A stretch of 64,000 nt of DNA. It comes from Adiantum capillus-veneris. Taxonomy: Eukaryota; Streptophyta; Polypodiopsida; Polypodiales; Pteridaceae. The translations under genes were made by a program, and so were the position numbers. The stretch covers positions 99,091,985 to 99,155,984 of the forward strand of contig CM043971.1 in NCBI GenBank assembly GCA_014529385.2, in the 5' to 3' direction. Shown piece by piece: positions 1 through 11,244 of the stretch (position 1 is its first letter; each line of letters opens with the position of its first letter). The notes below the pieces were generated by a model that was given only the letters and a program-made list of their open reading frames with translations, did not search any database and was not told the DNA's origin.

Positions 1-1290
1 ATCCTAACTTGATTGAGTTTTGTAGATCCTCGTCAAGGGCCCAAAACCTAGAAGAAGAAGAAGAAATAGCAGCAATTCCAACTTATGAACTTTGGTCGAG
101 TGGCCCAAAATTAAAATGGGTTAGGATACACCCAACAACTTACAGATTCCTGGCTGATGGGGCCTAAACATTAAAATAAAGCAACACACACACACACGGA
201 AATCGCGTAGAGAAGGGGCTGACGTGGTAACTGTATAGAAAGTCCACGTTTTGTGGAAAGGAGTGCACTTGCTTTTGGACCAGATGCTTTTAGACTTGAT
301 GCTTTTCATACGAGATGTCAAGTGCACGGAATTGAAGTGGTGAATATCTTTCTTTCCTTGCATTAATGGTTCCTTTTAGCTTTCCCTGGAGAGAGGGAAT
401 GAGAGTGCGGTAGAGATGTGTAGATGGAAAGAGAGAGAGAATGACACCCAATGGGGTCCCAACCAACCCTCTCAACGGCCCCCCACACCGTCTCCGATGT
501 GGTATTAGATTGGGTAAATGGAATGTACACACATGCAATACCTCAAGTGCAGACTCTACTAACTCAAATGATGATTGTCGCCATGGTAACTCCTCAAGAT
601 GAGGCACCTCCGAGGCTGATTTGATGCACCTTTGGATCCTTCTCGATGTGGGATTGCTGATGGCCACCAAGGGGTAGATATGGGCTGAATTGCGCTCCCA
701 ATGTGAGAGGAATAAAGCGCTGACAGCTGGCTGCAAAAACGCAGATCTGAAGCGTAAACGCAGCAGATCTCTCGAGTAAAGTAAGGCTGAAAATGCAGAT
801 CTCAACGATGCCAACGACAGCAGTGGAGCACTCACTACCGAGGGAACACTCGATGGATTGCCGAGATACCGGACCGCAACGAAGAGGCTAGCAATGGCAC
901 ATCCCATGCACTTCCAGCAACTTTAGGCTGAAACTGAAAACGCTGGCTGATTTACTGTTGGGATGGTAGCGCTATGGCTATTGTCCAAAACATTGGTCTG
1001 CAGGGCTGAAAAGTTAAAACGCTAGGATTGAATTGCAAAAACACTGGGTTACCTTGCTCCTCCTTCTAGTGCTCTGCAATCTGCTCCAAAGCTTGGCTGC
1101 CCAATTCCCTTTATACGGCTGAAAATTGACTTATAAATCTGATAAGGGCTAGGTAGGGCAAACTGTCTACCAAACCCAACAAATAAGTTTGGCCAGTGAG
1201 TTAGTTTTTGGGTGAAACTCTGCGCACATTTGCCCAACCACAAATCCAATGGACATGAGGAATGGCTCGTTGGATTCCTCTAACCTAAAA
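1..1290. other. Unassigned sequence, possibly retroelement leader or LTR
   Basis: I recognise no gene here. The minus strand stays open from 907 to 290 (205 codons), but the product has no motif I know and is rich in Ser, Leu and Arg. Two copies of a CCACATCG-type motif, common in plant LTRs, occur on the minus strand near 495 and 650. Between 690 and 1060 the minus strand is rich in TTTTCAGCC and GCGTTTT words, which recur on the plus strand at 1700-2150. This suggests repeat-derived sequence rather than a host gene. Confidence 0.3.
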
Positions 1291-1659
1291 CTACATGCTC
1301 ACAATGGATCATGAGGTCAGCACCTACTTTTACATATGGCCAGGAGACGACGGAGTATACAGATGCATACACCTATCTTGGTGCGTAGTCTTTAGTGGAC
1401 CGACGTTTTCATTGAGAGCAGCAGGACGTGCATGTCCAGGCCACTCAAAGTTGCATACCCTCTCTTGCACAGTACAATCATTTCAGCATGAGCATTTTCA
1501 ATCATTTCAGCGTGAGCATTTTCCAGAGCATAGAACCCTTTTTGCCAAAGTACACATTTTTCACTTATTTATTGATAAGTGACTTTTGTTGGAAAAGTAG
1601 ATAAGGCAAATTGCTAAGAAACTATAAAGAAAACCCAGTAGAGGCAGAGTTGGCAGCAG

Positions 1660-2400
1660 CAGGCAGTGCACCAAGTGTTGCACCCGGTAGGTGGTCTACA
1701 GCACTAGCGTTTTTGGAGCAGATTTTAGCCATCAGCGTTTTTGCGACAGTACCATCCCTTTAGCCTTGTCACATCCACAATTCAATTCCCGGTAGCAGAT
1801 CCTCGCCGGAAAGCCATCCATCGCAACAGATTTCAGTTTTCACCCTTAGCGTTTTTCAGCGTCGACACTGTCGTTGTCGTCGCAGGTCGCGGACTTGATG
1901 ATGACCCATCGTCGTCATCGTCACAATCCCATTGTCGTCATCACCACGACACAGTACCGCATTTTCAGTCCTTACATCAACGCCAATTCTCAACCTTACA
2001 GATCAGCCAACGTTTTCAGTTTTCAGCCCTTAGAACAGCAATCGTCATCGACATCGTCGGCGGGGGCAGCGGCACAGTACCCGATCGCAGCTGCTTCCCA
2101 ACGATCTCAATTTTCAGCCCTAGCATTTTCAGCTTTCAGCCCTAGCCTCGCATCGTCGTCATCATCACGTGGCGACAATGTCGTGTCCGTGACGGTCGTC
2201 GTAGTCGTCAGCATCGTCGTCGTCGTCGTCGTCGTCGACATCATCGTCTTCGACATAAACCAGCAGTACCCGTCATCGACATCATCGTTTTCTACATAGA
2301 CCATCAGCACCTCGTCGTCAACATCATCGTCTTCGACATAGAACCTCAATACCTCAGTACCCCTTCAGTACCTCAATACCAAGTACCCAGCATCAGTACC
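1660..2400. repeat. Degenerate TTTTCAGCCCTAGC and GTC/ATC triplet repeats
   Basis: The stretch alternates GCGTTTTT and TTTTCAGCCCTAGC words (about 1730, 1840, 2010, 2115 and 2135) with GTC, CATCGT and TCGTCG triplets. The densest run is GTC at about 2207-2240, and it continues as degenerate CATCATCGTC words to 2340. Open frames on both strands through it (1741-2145, 1874-2299, 2107-2349) come from the low complexity and are not called as genes. Confidence 0.6.
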
Positions 2401-2753
2401 CATTAGCATCAACATCTCAGCATTTAGTCATTGTAGTAGCATCTGTGCAAGAATAAAGAAAGTACCTTGCTCTGCCAACAGAGCGAGGGGGCCTTGAAGG
2501 GTTGGAACACGACATCCCTCTGTCGTCTCTGCTCTCTCTCTCTTGTGTCTCTCTCTTTCTTTCAATTCCATTCAGTTCTTTCAAGTGAAGTACAACAACC
2601 CTTGTGTTTGTCTGCGGAATACTAGATACGAGCAAAATCCTTATTCTCTTCCGTTGCACCTAACACTAAGTCCTCAATGCCACATGAGATAATTCGAGCT
2701 GAGCTAGTTGCCCCTCTCTCGTAGTTGAGGCCCTTACTAGATCAGTTTCTTTT
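2400..2753. other. CT-rich stretch upstream of the LINE fragment
   Basis: This holds an AATAAA-like word near 2452, a CT-rich block at 2528-2575 and no convincing ORF. It could be the tail of an LTR ending near CTAACA (about 2666), but no matching LTR is visible in the window. Confidence 0.25.
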
Positions 2754-3491
2754 ATGCATAATTTATGGGACCTTCCCAGAGACAGATATGCTCAGCTAGC
2801 CCTTGAGTCATCCCGACAGCTAGCGCTACAAGGGGACACAACATGTTGGTATGGGCAAATGACTTCATGGTTTCAGTCGCATGGCTTCAGCATAGATAGA
2901 TTGCCTCCATTCGAGTACTCCTTGGAAGCACCCTCCCTTTCTCTCACGCGGACAAAGACCACTAGACTTATATGTCGGGATTTGATTCAACTAGATACCA
3001 GAAGCACATGGATACAGCCGGTACAAGAGTTGGACACGAAGATGGCTTGCTATAGAGAGCATCTCCTCCAACTAACAGAGGATGGATATGTGATCAGACC
3101 GGCCTATATGGACACTCATTTATCTTATGGGATACGATGTGCTATTGGTCAGATGCGCAAATCATCGCATCAGCTAGAGATTGAAACTGGAAGATTTAGG
3201 AGAGTACCAACAGAAGCCAGGATATGCCAGTTGTTTCATATAGAGCCAAAGACAGAGTTACATCACATTTGTCATTGTCAGGTATACTATGAGATACGAG
3301 GACACTTCCATTGTCTATTCAGAGAGGGCTTTGGACCGTTGGCTGGAGTCATGAGATATCACGATCAAAGATGTCTCAGGTTGTTTTTGCTAGAGCTGCG
3401 TAAACGCAAGGAGAGTCTCTTGAGGACACCAAGTGGTGGGAGACATTCACAGAGAGAGATCACTAACTTCTTTAGAGCAGGGACTCAGTAG
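2754..3491 (+). pseudogene. LINE ORF2 C-terminal fragment (post-RT zinc-finger region)
   Basis: An open frame of 245 codons begins with an ATG but lacks the endonuclease and reverse-transcriptase domains. Residues 130-185 match the C-terminal region of non-LTR retrotransposon ORF2 proteins: an arginine-rich stretch with L-E-x-E-x-GRF, then R-x-C, then H and C before a tyrosine-rich x-Y-Y-E-I-R segment. This region normally forms a CCHC-type knuckle that helps bind element RNA. Here C158, H171 and C175 are present, but the second cysteine is replaced by phenylalanine (F161). The ORF has no internal stop, which is notable for a truncated copy. The 5' part was probably lost by truncated insertion. 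The family call is fairly safe, the clade is not known. Confidence 0.6.
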
Positions 3492-3667
3492 TTGGACTAG
3501 CATGCTTCACAACAGACTTCAAAGCCCACTACTACCAGAGGTATATTAGTGGGCAAAGCCACTAAGCTCGAGAGACATCTACGTTTACGCAGACGACCAA
3601 GACATCGATGGAGGCTCCACCAAAGAATCACGACTATTATAGCGCGATATGAAAGACGCCCAGTACA

Positions 3668-3796
3668 ACCAATGCAATACTTTCTCAACGCCGGATGCCA
3701 AGCATCCTCGAGCATGGATGATGATGAGATTACGACCAATGCAATACTTTCTCAACGCCTAATGCCAAGCATCCTCGAGCATGGATGATGATGAGA
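3668..3796. repeat. 67-bp tandem duplication
   Basis: The unit starting ACCAATGCAATACTTTCTC occurs at 3668 and again at 3735. The two copies differ at only a few positions and end in ATGATGATGAGAT. The duplication lies just downstream of the LINE fragment and may be part of its 3' UTR. Confidence 0.85.
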
Positions 3797-3946
3797 TGAT
3801 GATTTTCAATCTGACCTTTTAGTCTTTTAGTTTAAGTCTTTCACTTTACTTCAATTCATTTTATTTTTTGTCCCGGACATTGGATTAGATCCACAAGGAT
3901 TGTATCAGTTTGGTCTCATAGGCTTTTGAAGACGTTCAATATAACA

Positions 3947-3952
<6 letters not shown>

Positions 3953-4012
<60 letters not shown>
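3953..4012. repeat. (TC)n microsatellite
   Basis: An uninterrupted run of 30 TC units. Long ORFs across it are artefacts of the dinucleotide repeat. Confidence 0.95.
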
Positions 4013-4015
<3 letters not shown>

Positions 4016-4153
4016 AATACCATGAATAGACGCCACTCCTTAGCGTTGGCTTTGTGCAAGGGTGTGGAGGAACGCATAGACTTATCTACCACCACTTTCT
4101 CCATACTCTCTCACCACCTGCAGCACGTAATGAGCACAATGAAAACAAAAAAA

Positions 4154-4156
<3 letters not shown>

Positions 4157-4204
<48 letters not shown>
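4157..4204. repeat. (TC)n microsatellite
   Basis: A run of 24 TC units lies 145 bp from the previous TC run, just outside the left end of the Mutator-like element. Confidence 0.95.
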
Positions 4205-4207
<3 letters not shown>

Positions 4208-4427
4208 CGAGCCAATTACCCGCTGCAACAGCAGCAAGCGGCAAAACGGTCTTCCTTGCGGCTCTGGAAACCAACACGTTTTACATCCTCGAACGGATCG
4301 CAATGGTCCAACGATCGCAAGGGTAAGGAAGAGAGAATTTTACCCGTACGATCAATTCCAAGAGACCCACTTTAGCTGCTGCAACACAGTCGAGTGAAGA
4401 ACTTTATCACTGCTGGTCAAGCCTGAG

Positions 4428-5001
4428 GACTATATAACACATAGCGTTTAAAGGGGGGGCAGGGGGGCCACGTCTCTATTTGACACCCTCATTTTTAAGA
4501 GGGAATCTACGAACCCAGGTTTATTGTAAGCTGTTCGATTCATATGGAGGAAAAAAAGAAGGGTGTGGTGGGATTCGACCTCACCACCTCCCCCACGCGT
4601 TTTGAAAGGTGTGGAGAATGATAGCATTATAATGTGTAGTCCTAGCTGTCCGTCATGATTTTAGTTCACACTTAGTTTACTTCGAGTTTACATGCAAATT
4701 CACAACGAGTTCACATTTGTTCGGATTTACATCTAGTTTACATTGGGGATGAACCATTTGTTCGAGTTGACATCTAGTTTACATTCGGGATGAACGGTTG
4801 TGATCTTTGCCGAAAAGCGACATCGCTTTTTAGTCATAGATCCCCTCTAAAAAAATGAGGGTGTCAATTAGTGACCGGGGGGGGGTAAGGGGATCAAGGG
4901 CAAGGAACTTGATGGAGGCTTATCGAGGGGATCTGGGCCGTGCATACCACTAAAAACTAAACCTGGACAGTGGGGGGTCTGGGCATGCTAGCCAAATTCA
5001 A
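4428..5001 (+). repeat. Left terminal inverted repeat of the Mutator-like element
   Basis: Excluding a 411-bp insert, the segments 4428-4465 and 4877-5001 match the reverse complement of 15,156-15,310. Shared blocks include the TATATAAC terminus, a G-run, TAAGGGGATCAAGGGCA, GGCTTATCGAGGGGAT, CGTGCATACC, AAAACTAAACCTGGACA and CCAAATTCAA. The G-runs differ in length between the two ends. Confidence 0.85.
4466..4876. mobile_element. Small TIR element (MITE-like) nested in the left MULE terminus
   Basis: The block is absent from the right terminus. It has inverted ends of its own: TTGACACCCTCATTTTT at the left and AAAAATGAGGGTGTCAA at the right, with AGAGGG on the inner side of each. It is 411 bp, has no ORF, and holds direct repeats of a TTTACATCTAGTTTACATT type word near 4730 and 4770. 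It sits inside a run of G, so a G-only target duplication is possible but not diagnostic. Confidence 0.7.
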
Positions 5002-5410
5002 AACTTGGACCAGGGGACGCGTGGCGAGTATTGGTTGGTTGCATGGCAAGCCTGCGAGTGGAGGGGATACGGCGGTTGGCGGGGAGAAGGGCCTTACAGA
5101 ATCTTGCGCGAGTTACATGCAACAAATTACTGGTATCCCGTCATCGCTCAAGCTCGGCATCGTTTGAGGCCCAAGTGAACAAGCAGGCATCGAAGGTGAG
5201 CGCAATCCTTTCTTTCGCTGAAGGTTTGGATGCATGCAAGCTTCTGTGTGTGGTTCCATGCATGTTTTCTGCCAACATGGATGGGCTCGACCATGGGGTC
5301 CTGCACGAGCTTGGCCATGCCATTCTTGAAAATCCATAATGGGGAAAAGGTTTGCCTTGCAATTGCATTGAGTGAATCCTTAGTTAGGGAAAGGGAGTCC
5401 GTTGTGTGGT

Positions 5411-5442
<32 letters not shown>

Positions 5443-5711
5443 GAAAATAGAGGGAAAAGCAATGAGCGTCAGCCCACACACCTGAGATGAGTGTGCCCCT
5501 ACATTCTTTTAGCAATCTTTGTCACAATATGTTGAGGTTATTCCCTGCATTTTCCAAAAGCTAAAGTATTCAAAGGGGATGAATTGGTTGATCAGAAGTT
5601 CATGGGTTGCAACTTTGAATTTCTTATTATTGTCATGCTTATGGTTTCCCACATTTGATGAGCTAATTTGTCTTGAGGTTGTGTCATTTTTTGACATATA
5701 GTACCTAGGGG
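5002..5711. other. Subterminal region upstream of the Ulp1-like gene
   Basis: No recognised coding sequence is present. Several overlapping short frames (5031-5339 plus, 5113-5462 minus) lack motifs. A TG then GA dinucleotide run is at 5409-5442. The promoter of the Ulp1-like gene would be expected in this stretch, but I cannot point to a clear TATA box. Confidence 0.4.
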
Positions 5712-6040
5712 ATGGCTCGCTCACCTGCTAAAAAGGGGAAGAGAACATGGAAACGGGGTGGTTGCTCTCGCATCACAAGAGCAAGCACACGTGAATGGGA
5801 AGTAGGAAAGTCCAATGTTTCACCAAAGGCAAAGAGTGGGGAGGAGGTCTAGCATGCGGAGAAGTTCAAGAAGGTGGACATAGCCCAACAACAAGAAGAG
5901 GGACCCTTGTGTCATGAGAAGAGCTTCACTACTCCTCCCACATCTCCTCATGTAGAAGGGGCTACTTCTCAACCAAGGAGAAGTCCACGGAAGCACACCT
6001 TGCCTCAGATGGGCACACCCTCGTCCGTCCGCGAAAGAAG

Positions 6041-6331
6041 TTGGTGGGCTCAAGGGAATGTGGAGTTGAGGCCAAGAAAGTGGCAGAGGATGCATTAAAG
6101 GGAGAAGCACAGGAGGTATTTGAGGATCTTGCAAAGCAAGAAGAGGCAGCCAGCATCCAAGATCCAAAAGTCTATCTAGAGATTGAGCTCCCTGATGGAC
6201 GGCTAGCACACCAATGCCATGCAAGTGCGGATTGCCGAAAGCGATCGGCCTTCGTCTTCAAAAGACTGTGGATGATGTCTCATCTCAAGACTTTCCATGG
6301 AATCACTGTAGAGATTGAAAAGCACCCTTGA
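6041..6331 (+). pseudogene. N-terminal exon segment of the Ulp1-like gene with possible C2H2-type finger
   Basis: This 96-codon segment is part of the Ulp1-like gene before the peptidase domain. It is alanine- and glutamate-rich (K-V-A-E-D-A-L-K-G-E-A), then has C-x5-C followed about 19 residues later by H-x4-H (H-L-K-T-F-H). That spacing resembles a BED or C2H2 zinc finger, which could serve DNA or protein binding. It is in a different frame from the ATG exon at 5712, so a frameshift or unrecognised intron lies between. Confidence 0.4.
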
Positions 6332-6781
6332 GGTCGCCCTCTCCACAAAGAAGCTGAGAGAAGAGCAAACCTCATGCCCAATCCGGAAGTGAAAGCTTGG
6401 CATAAAGTAGCTTTAAAAATATTTGGCGACAAGGATAGGAAGTTTAGGCAAAATTGTAAAAGGAATCAGTGCATCATGTGCATATGCGCATAGGATCTCA
6501 CCAAGTATGGAAGGACCTCGGAAATCAGTATAAGCACATGTCAAAGACCGCTTTTATTGAGGAATTTGTGACTGGGAAGATGCGAGACTACATGGCAGCC
6601 AAGGCTCTCCGACTAGCAAAAATGCAAAAGCGCATTGATGAAGGTTACAATGCACATGTAAGTTTCCGATTTGTCTAATTCGATTTTCTTTTATCATCAA
6701 TTTTTATATTATGTTTGCACACCATGTTTGATTAATTCATTTCTACTAATTCTCTAACTACCATGCTATGGACATTCACAG

Positions 6782-6958
6782 AAGAGGATGCATGATATTC
6801 CTCCTTGGCTTGAGGCAGCCTTGGAGGACACTGACAATGAGGACCCTTTCCAGTATGCTCCCGAAGGAGAGGACGACAATGAGAATTATGAAGACAAGAG
6901 AGAAGAGGGCCCAGGACTTGCAAGCAATTGTAAGCTCCATGAGGATGTATGTGTCTAG
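6782..6958 (+). pseudogene. Acidic exon of the Ulp1-like gene
   Basis: Following an intron acceptor TTCACAG, the frame reads K-R-M-H-D-I-P-P-W-L-E-A-A-L-E-D and then a strongly acidic run (D-T-D-N-E-D, G-E-D-D-N-E-N-Y-E-D), with a stop at 6956-6958. Acidic linkers of this kind precede the peptidase domain in plant ULP-like transposon proteins. The true 3' splice donor is not resolved. Confidence 0.45.
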
Positions 6959-8529
6959 GATTTGTAACTTTTGCTTTTTTGTGCATAAGTAATTTTGTTT
7001 AGGTGTTGAGAGCGGTGAAAAAAACTCCAGCATGTTGATGTGTTCTAGTAAATGTGCATTCCTTTCTAGCCTACATTTCTTGCAACTCCAACAAAAGAAA
7101 AAGCTTTCGATTCAAAGAGGGAAGACACGAGAGAAAGCTATTGAAATAGGCTCCCCCAATGATAACTCTTTGTCGGCTCTCCTATTTTATGTCGGTAATA
7201 ACCACCTGACAATTGAAAAAATAGGCCATGAAATCAGCCCTGCCACTCCGACACGTAGTAATTGGGCCTTGTACAAGTGGATTTTGTCAACCATCCCTAT
7301 GTTCACAGTTTTTTGATTGTTTGATACTCACTATGTTCATGATTGTGGCATGTTGGATGTAGATTCTCTTCACATGTGCCTATGTCGCTCAAATCTCTTC
7401 GCTTTGGCCTATGAGTGGACATTGATGATCAGGCTCTACGCTTCATCTTATCAAATAAAGAATCCATGCGCACGATGAATCTTTTTGCAATGTAATCACC
7501 GCCATGTTTTTGTTATTGAGTTGGTATGCATTGTGGTGAGCAGCAATATGCTTAACATACACACTTTTACAGGTGGTTGGAGTACACACTAGGCTCAGAT
7601 GTCCTCATGCAAGTGATGCTTGTGGACTCTATGTGGTATTTTGTTGTGGATGCTACTATGGGCAAGCGAGATTCCATGCTGGTCTTACATAACTTCTTCG
7701 GGGAGAGGGACTTTGGTGAATGCGTGCTTACATTTTTTCCAATCATTTGCAGGTGGTTTGTAAGGAGAGGACAAAGGACTGCTAGGTTGCTACATTGTGG
7801 CTTCTCATTGACATGATGATGTTGTCTCCCTTTGCAACAGGGAACACTGGACATGTTGTGTTATGTATCTTGCCATACATGCAAAGATTGCAGGGCTACG
7901 TGGGAGAAAGAGCCACATTCTCTACTATGACCCACTTGGGTGCATAACCATGATGGATATTGTACCTTTTTTGCACAGGTACATGGGTTGACTTTGTTCA
8001 TCACAGCTTGGGGAGGTCGGTATATGAAACAAGTCGATATGGCTATTAATGGCTTTTTATCTTGCATGTTATGAATGCAGTGCTATGGAGGCGATGGCCC
8101 AAGGAGTAAAAGCTCATGATGTCCAACATGCATTGCTTGAACCTACCACCGAATTTGAGTTAAAAGTGTTGAAAGTATGTCTTGCTCTCTCATGCTTGGA
8201 AAATTTAGGGCATGTTAGTCATGTTAATGGTTTCATGTTGCAGGGCCCAATTCAACCAAATGCGATTGATTGTGGGTTTTTTGTCATGGTTTTTATTCGC
8301 TACATAATTCAGTCTTGCTTGTAGCAGAAGAGCAAAAGCTAGGTATGCTAGTGTGTGTGTGTCGAGTGCTGGCTTTCTACCATATGCATCTAGATATTCA
8401 TCTCCTTTCTAATTTCCTCCAATCCTCTTGTGTTTGTCGATGTTGTGCAGGTGAAGAAGACATGGTTCATACACGATGATGTGCTGGCATTGAAGCAAAG
8501 CCTCCATAGTTGGTGCTTAAACACGTAGT

Positions 8530-8548
8530 GGGGGGGGGGGGGGGGGGG
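8530..8548. repeat. (G)19 homopolymer
   Basis: A pure run of 19 G lies one base after the last stop of the Ulp1-like gene. Its length should be treated as uncertain because such runs are error-prone in sequencing. Confidence 0.9.
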
Positions 8549-10560
8549 ATGAGATTATGGCTGGTTTTATGCGTTGCATTTTGCGCTAAAGGGAGCCAGG
8601 TCTATGGCCCGTTTTGTAACAACCTTTAATGCATGACACTTTATGTATGACCGGGTTTAGGGCGAGGTTTTGTGACAGCCTACGCACAATGGTTTTGTAT
8701 CAACCTACATGCAATGTCCGGGGTTTGTGTTGACTAAAGTTTATATGGGGAGCTTTATGGTGCAATGTTGTGTTCCATGTTTATGGTCTATGTCCTCAGG
8801 TCGATGTTGACGTTTCTGGTGCAATGTTCAAAAGAAAGTAAACCATTGGCTAGTGACCATGTTTATGTGGGCTTGTTTATGGCTACATCCGAGATCCATG
8901 TTTTGTCTATGTTTATGGCTATGTGCAGGTTCAGGACTATTGTTTGGGTTTAGTTAGATGTACGTGGGAAGTGGCCATGTTTATGTATACACGCAGGTTT
9001 ATGGCTACGTCTGGGTTTATTTATGTTTGCAGGTTTATGGCTACGTTCGGGTTTAGTTAGATGTGGAGCCAGTGGCCATGTTTGTTTATATTTGCAGGTT
9101 TATTTTCACGTATGGGTTTAGTTAGATGTATGTGGAGAGTGGCCAGTGTTTATGTTGTAAGGGGACGTATATTTGATCCGTCACGGGATTGTCTGTGTAG
9201 GAGTGTTTTCAGTAGGAGGGTTGTTTCCATCAAAGTTTTATGCTTGAGCTCGAACCCCAAATTCCTCGTCCATTTCTGGACATGCATCTAGTCCAGCTAA
9301 ATTCCTCGACGACAACCCTAGCTTTAGTGGTTTTGTTTTCATCATCGATCTAGCAACCTTTGTGCAAGCTTGTATGTTTGTATGTATGGCTTATGGTTTC
9401 AATACATTTTGAGTCTCCTATAGCGGATTGTGTAACACAAATGGCTCAATCAATTTTTATGGTCATGATTTTTGCGATGTTTATGCCGAGGTTTGATTAT
9501 TATTTCCTGTTGAGTTTATGGCAAGTTCCAGTTGTGTCTATGGCAACTCCCCGATTTTTGGTGTTATAGCGAGGTTCGATTACTATTTTTTGTTGAGCAG
9601 TCTTGTATAGTCTGGTTGTGTCTATGGCGACTCGTTATTGGTGTTATGAAGTTGGAATGAGATGATGGTTGGTTTTATGTGTTGCATTTTGCTGTAAAGG
9701 GAACCACGTCTATGGCCATGGCTCAGTTTTGTAACAGTCTTTTATGGCATGAAACTTTTATCTATGACCAGGTTTATGCGAGGTTTTGTATTGGCCTACG
9801 TACATTGGGGTGGTTTTGTATCGGATGCCTACGTGCAATAATCCCAATTTTTGGTGCAATGTCCTCAGTTTGTGTCGACTAAAGTATTTGTGGCAAGTAT
9901 TTGGTGCAATGTTCCACGTTTATGGTCTATGTGCTCGGTTTTGGGTTGGTTTATGGCTATGTCCGAGAGCCAAGTATAAACGTCTAGGTGCTCATCAGTT
10001 TTGGGCGTGTTCATTATGGCTATGTCCAAGATACGGCCGTGTGTTGTCTAGGTTTACTGGCTTAGTGCATGTTCAGGGCTATGTCTGGGTTTAGTTTTGG
10101 ATGTATGGTCAGCGGCCATGTTTATTTCTGTTTGCAGGTTTATGGCTACGTTCGCGTTTAGTGATCAACTGCCATGTTCATTTATGTTTGCAGGTTTATG
10201 GCGAGGTCCGGGTTTAGTTATTATATGGATGTGGTACTCTCTGATAAGCCAATGTTTATGTGCATATTAGTGATTCAGCAACCTTTGTTTATACTGATGC
10301 ATTTCGACCAAAATTTATCCTTTTACTCATGTATATATGACTTATGGCGAGTTTGGACAGTCAAGGTTTAATCTTTTGGTTTTTAGTTTGGCTCCAAGTT
10401 TAATAAGGTTGCATTCCATTTCGAGTCTCCTATAAATGATCATGTAACACAAATGGCTCACTCAATTTGATGTTTATGGCGAGGTTCAATATTACTTTCT
10501 CCTGAATTTATGGCAGGTCTTGTATATGGTGTTATGGTGAGGTCCGGTTGGTGTTGTTAT
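8549..10560. repeat. Two-copy tandem duplication (about 1 kb each) of a GTTTATGGC-rich sequence
   Basis: Copy A (about 8549-9655) and copy B (about 9656-10,560) share ordered landmarks: a block with TTTTATG(C/T)GTTGCATTTTGC, then TTTGTGT(T/C)GACTAAAGT, then GAGTCTCCTATA followed by GTAACACAAATGGCTCA. Within each copy a shorter degenerate unit (GCAGGTTTATGGCTACGT and GGGTTTAGTTAGATGT) recurs every 60-80 bp, best seen at 8945-9150. It is T/G-rich on the plus strand, has no plausible ORF, and separates the 3' ends of the two convergent MULE genes. Confidence 0.7.
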
Positions 10561-10819
10561 GGCATGATCTCGAGCTTATGGGCGAGGCCAAGTTGTTACC
10601 ATGCTTTTGTCGAGTTTACGGGCGCGGCCTAGGGTTTATGACAAGGTTCGATTGGTGTTTGTGGCGACTCTGCATTTATGGTATTATGGCGAGGTTTGTT
10701 TTTACTGTCATACTGAATGTGTGTGTGTTTATGGTGAAGTCATGCTGGGTGTGTGTGAGCTTTTGGCAATCAGTTTATGGTCATGTCCGAGATTATGGCA
10801 AGGTCCCACTGTGTATGGA

Positions 10820-11100
10820 AACTATAAGGACCATTCTGAGACTGATCTGGAAGATGTAAGACCTGGCAAAAGCGAGAGCAAAATAAGAATCCCAAAATTG
10901 GTAAAAGCATATGTACATGGCTGATGTGCACGCATCTAAAACCTAGCAAAATCGCCATCAAGAGCAGTTGACACATGACCCTTTTGGGCTCAACCTGCAG
11001 CCCTATATAGAGATGCAAGACCTGGGAAAAGCTAAAGAAAACTCAGCCCATGAGCTTGTTGCCAACCACCTAGCAAAAGCCTTGTGTTGATGTGTTATGG
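10820..11100. repeat. Degenerate short repeat (GACCTGGCAAAAGC-like)
   Basis: The words GACCTGGCAAAAGC (10,860), AACCTAGCAAAATC (10,941), GACCTGGGAAAAGC (11,017) and CACCTAGCAAAAGC (11,069) are variants of one unit spaced irregularly. They lie just beyond the 3' end of the transposase. No coding function is seen. Confidence 0.5.
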
Positions 11101-11244
11101 TTTCGTTTTGCTGGTGATATCAAAGAGACAACACTTCATTGTTGCAACCACTTAAGAGTGATAAAGAACAAACAACCAGATTAAGACAACCCAAATGAAC
11201 TTTAGGATATCTACAAACTAGTCTAGCTTCTTGAGGACTACACA

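Larger units (their letters stand above)
5712..8528 (+). pseudogene. Ulp1-like SUMO/ubiquitin-like protease of the MULE (C48 family), multi-exon, damaged
   Basis: The gene encodes a cysteine peptidase of the Ulp1 (C48) family, whose members cleave SUMO-like modifiers. The core is in the last exons. Catalytic His is in E-H-W (codon 7845-7847), catalytic Asp in Y-Y-D-P-L-G (7929-7931), the oxyanion Gln in P-I-Q-P-N (8253-8255), and the nucleophile Cys in I-D-C-G-F-F-V-M (8271-8273). Introns fit GT-AG: 6658-6781 with GTAAGT donor, an acceptor CAACAG before 7841, and 8175-8243 with GTATGT donor and CAG acceptor. A last exon 8451-8528 ends V-K-K-T-W-F-I-H...TAG. The N-terminus starts at ATG 5712 with a basic stretch. 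A TAG at 5850-5852, a frameshift near 6040, a stop at 6329 and a TAG at 8322-8324 suggest loss of function. Family assignment is strong, exon structure is approximate. Confidence 0.8.

Noticed and set aside
290-907. 205-codon minus-strand open frame
   Set aside because: It has no recognisable motif, its composition follows the surrounding repeat words, and there is no support from homologous sequence in the window.
2107-2349. Open frames on both strands across the GTC/ATC triplets
   Set aside because: A three-base repeat keeps all frames open by itself. The products are strings of Asp, Val or Ser.
8049-8324. A separate small gene of 91 codons
   Set aside because: The frame spans an intron (8175-8243). 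Its end is the Cys-containing exon of the Ulp1-like gene, so it is not independent.
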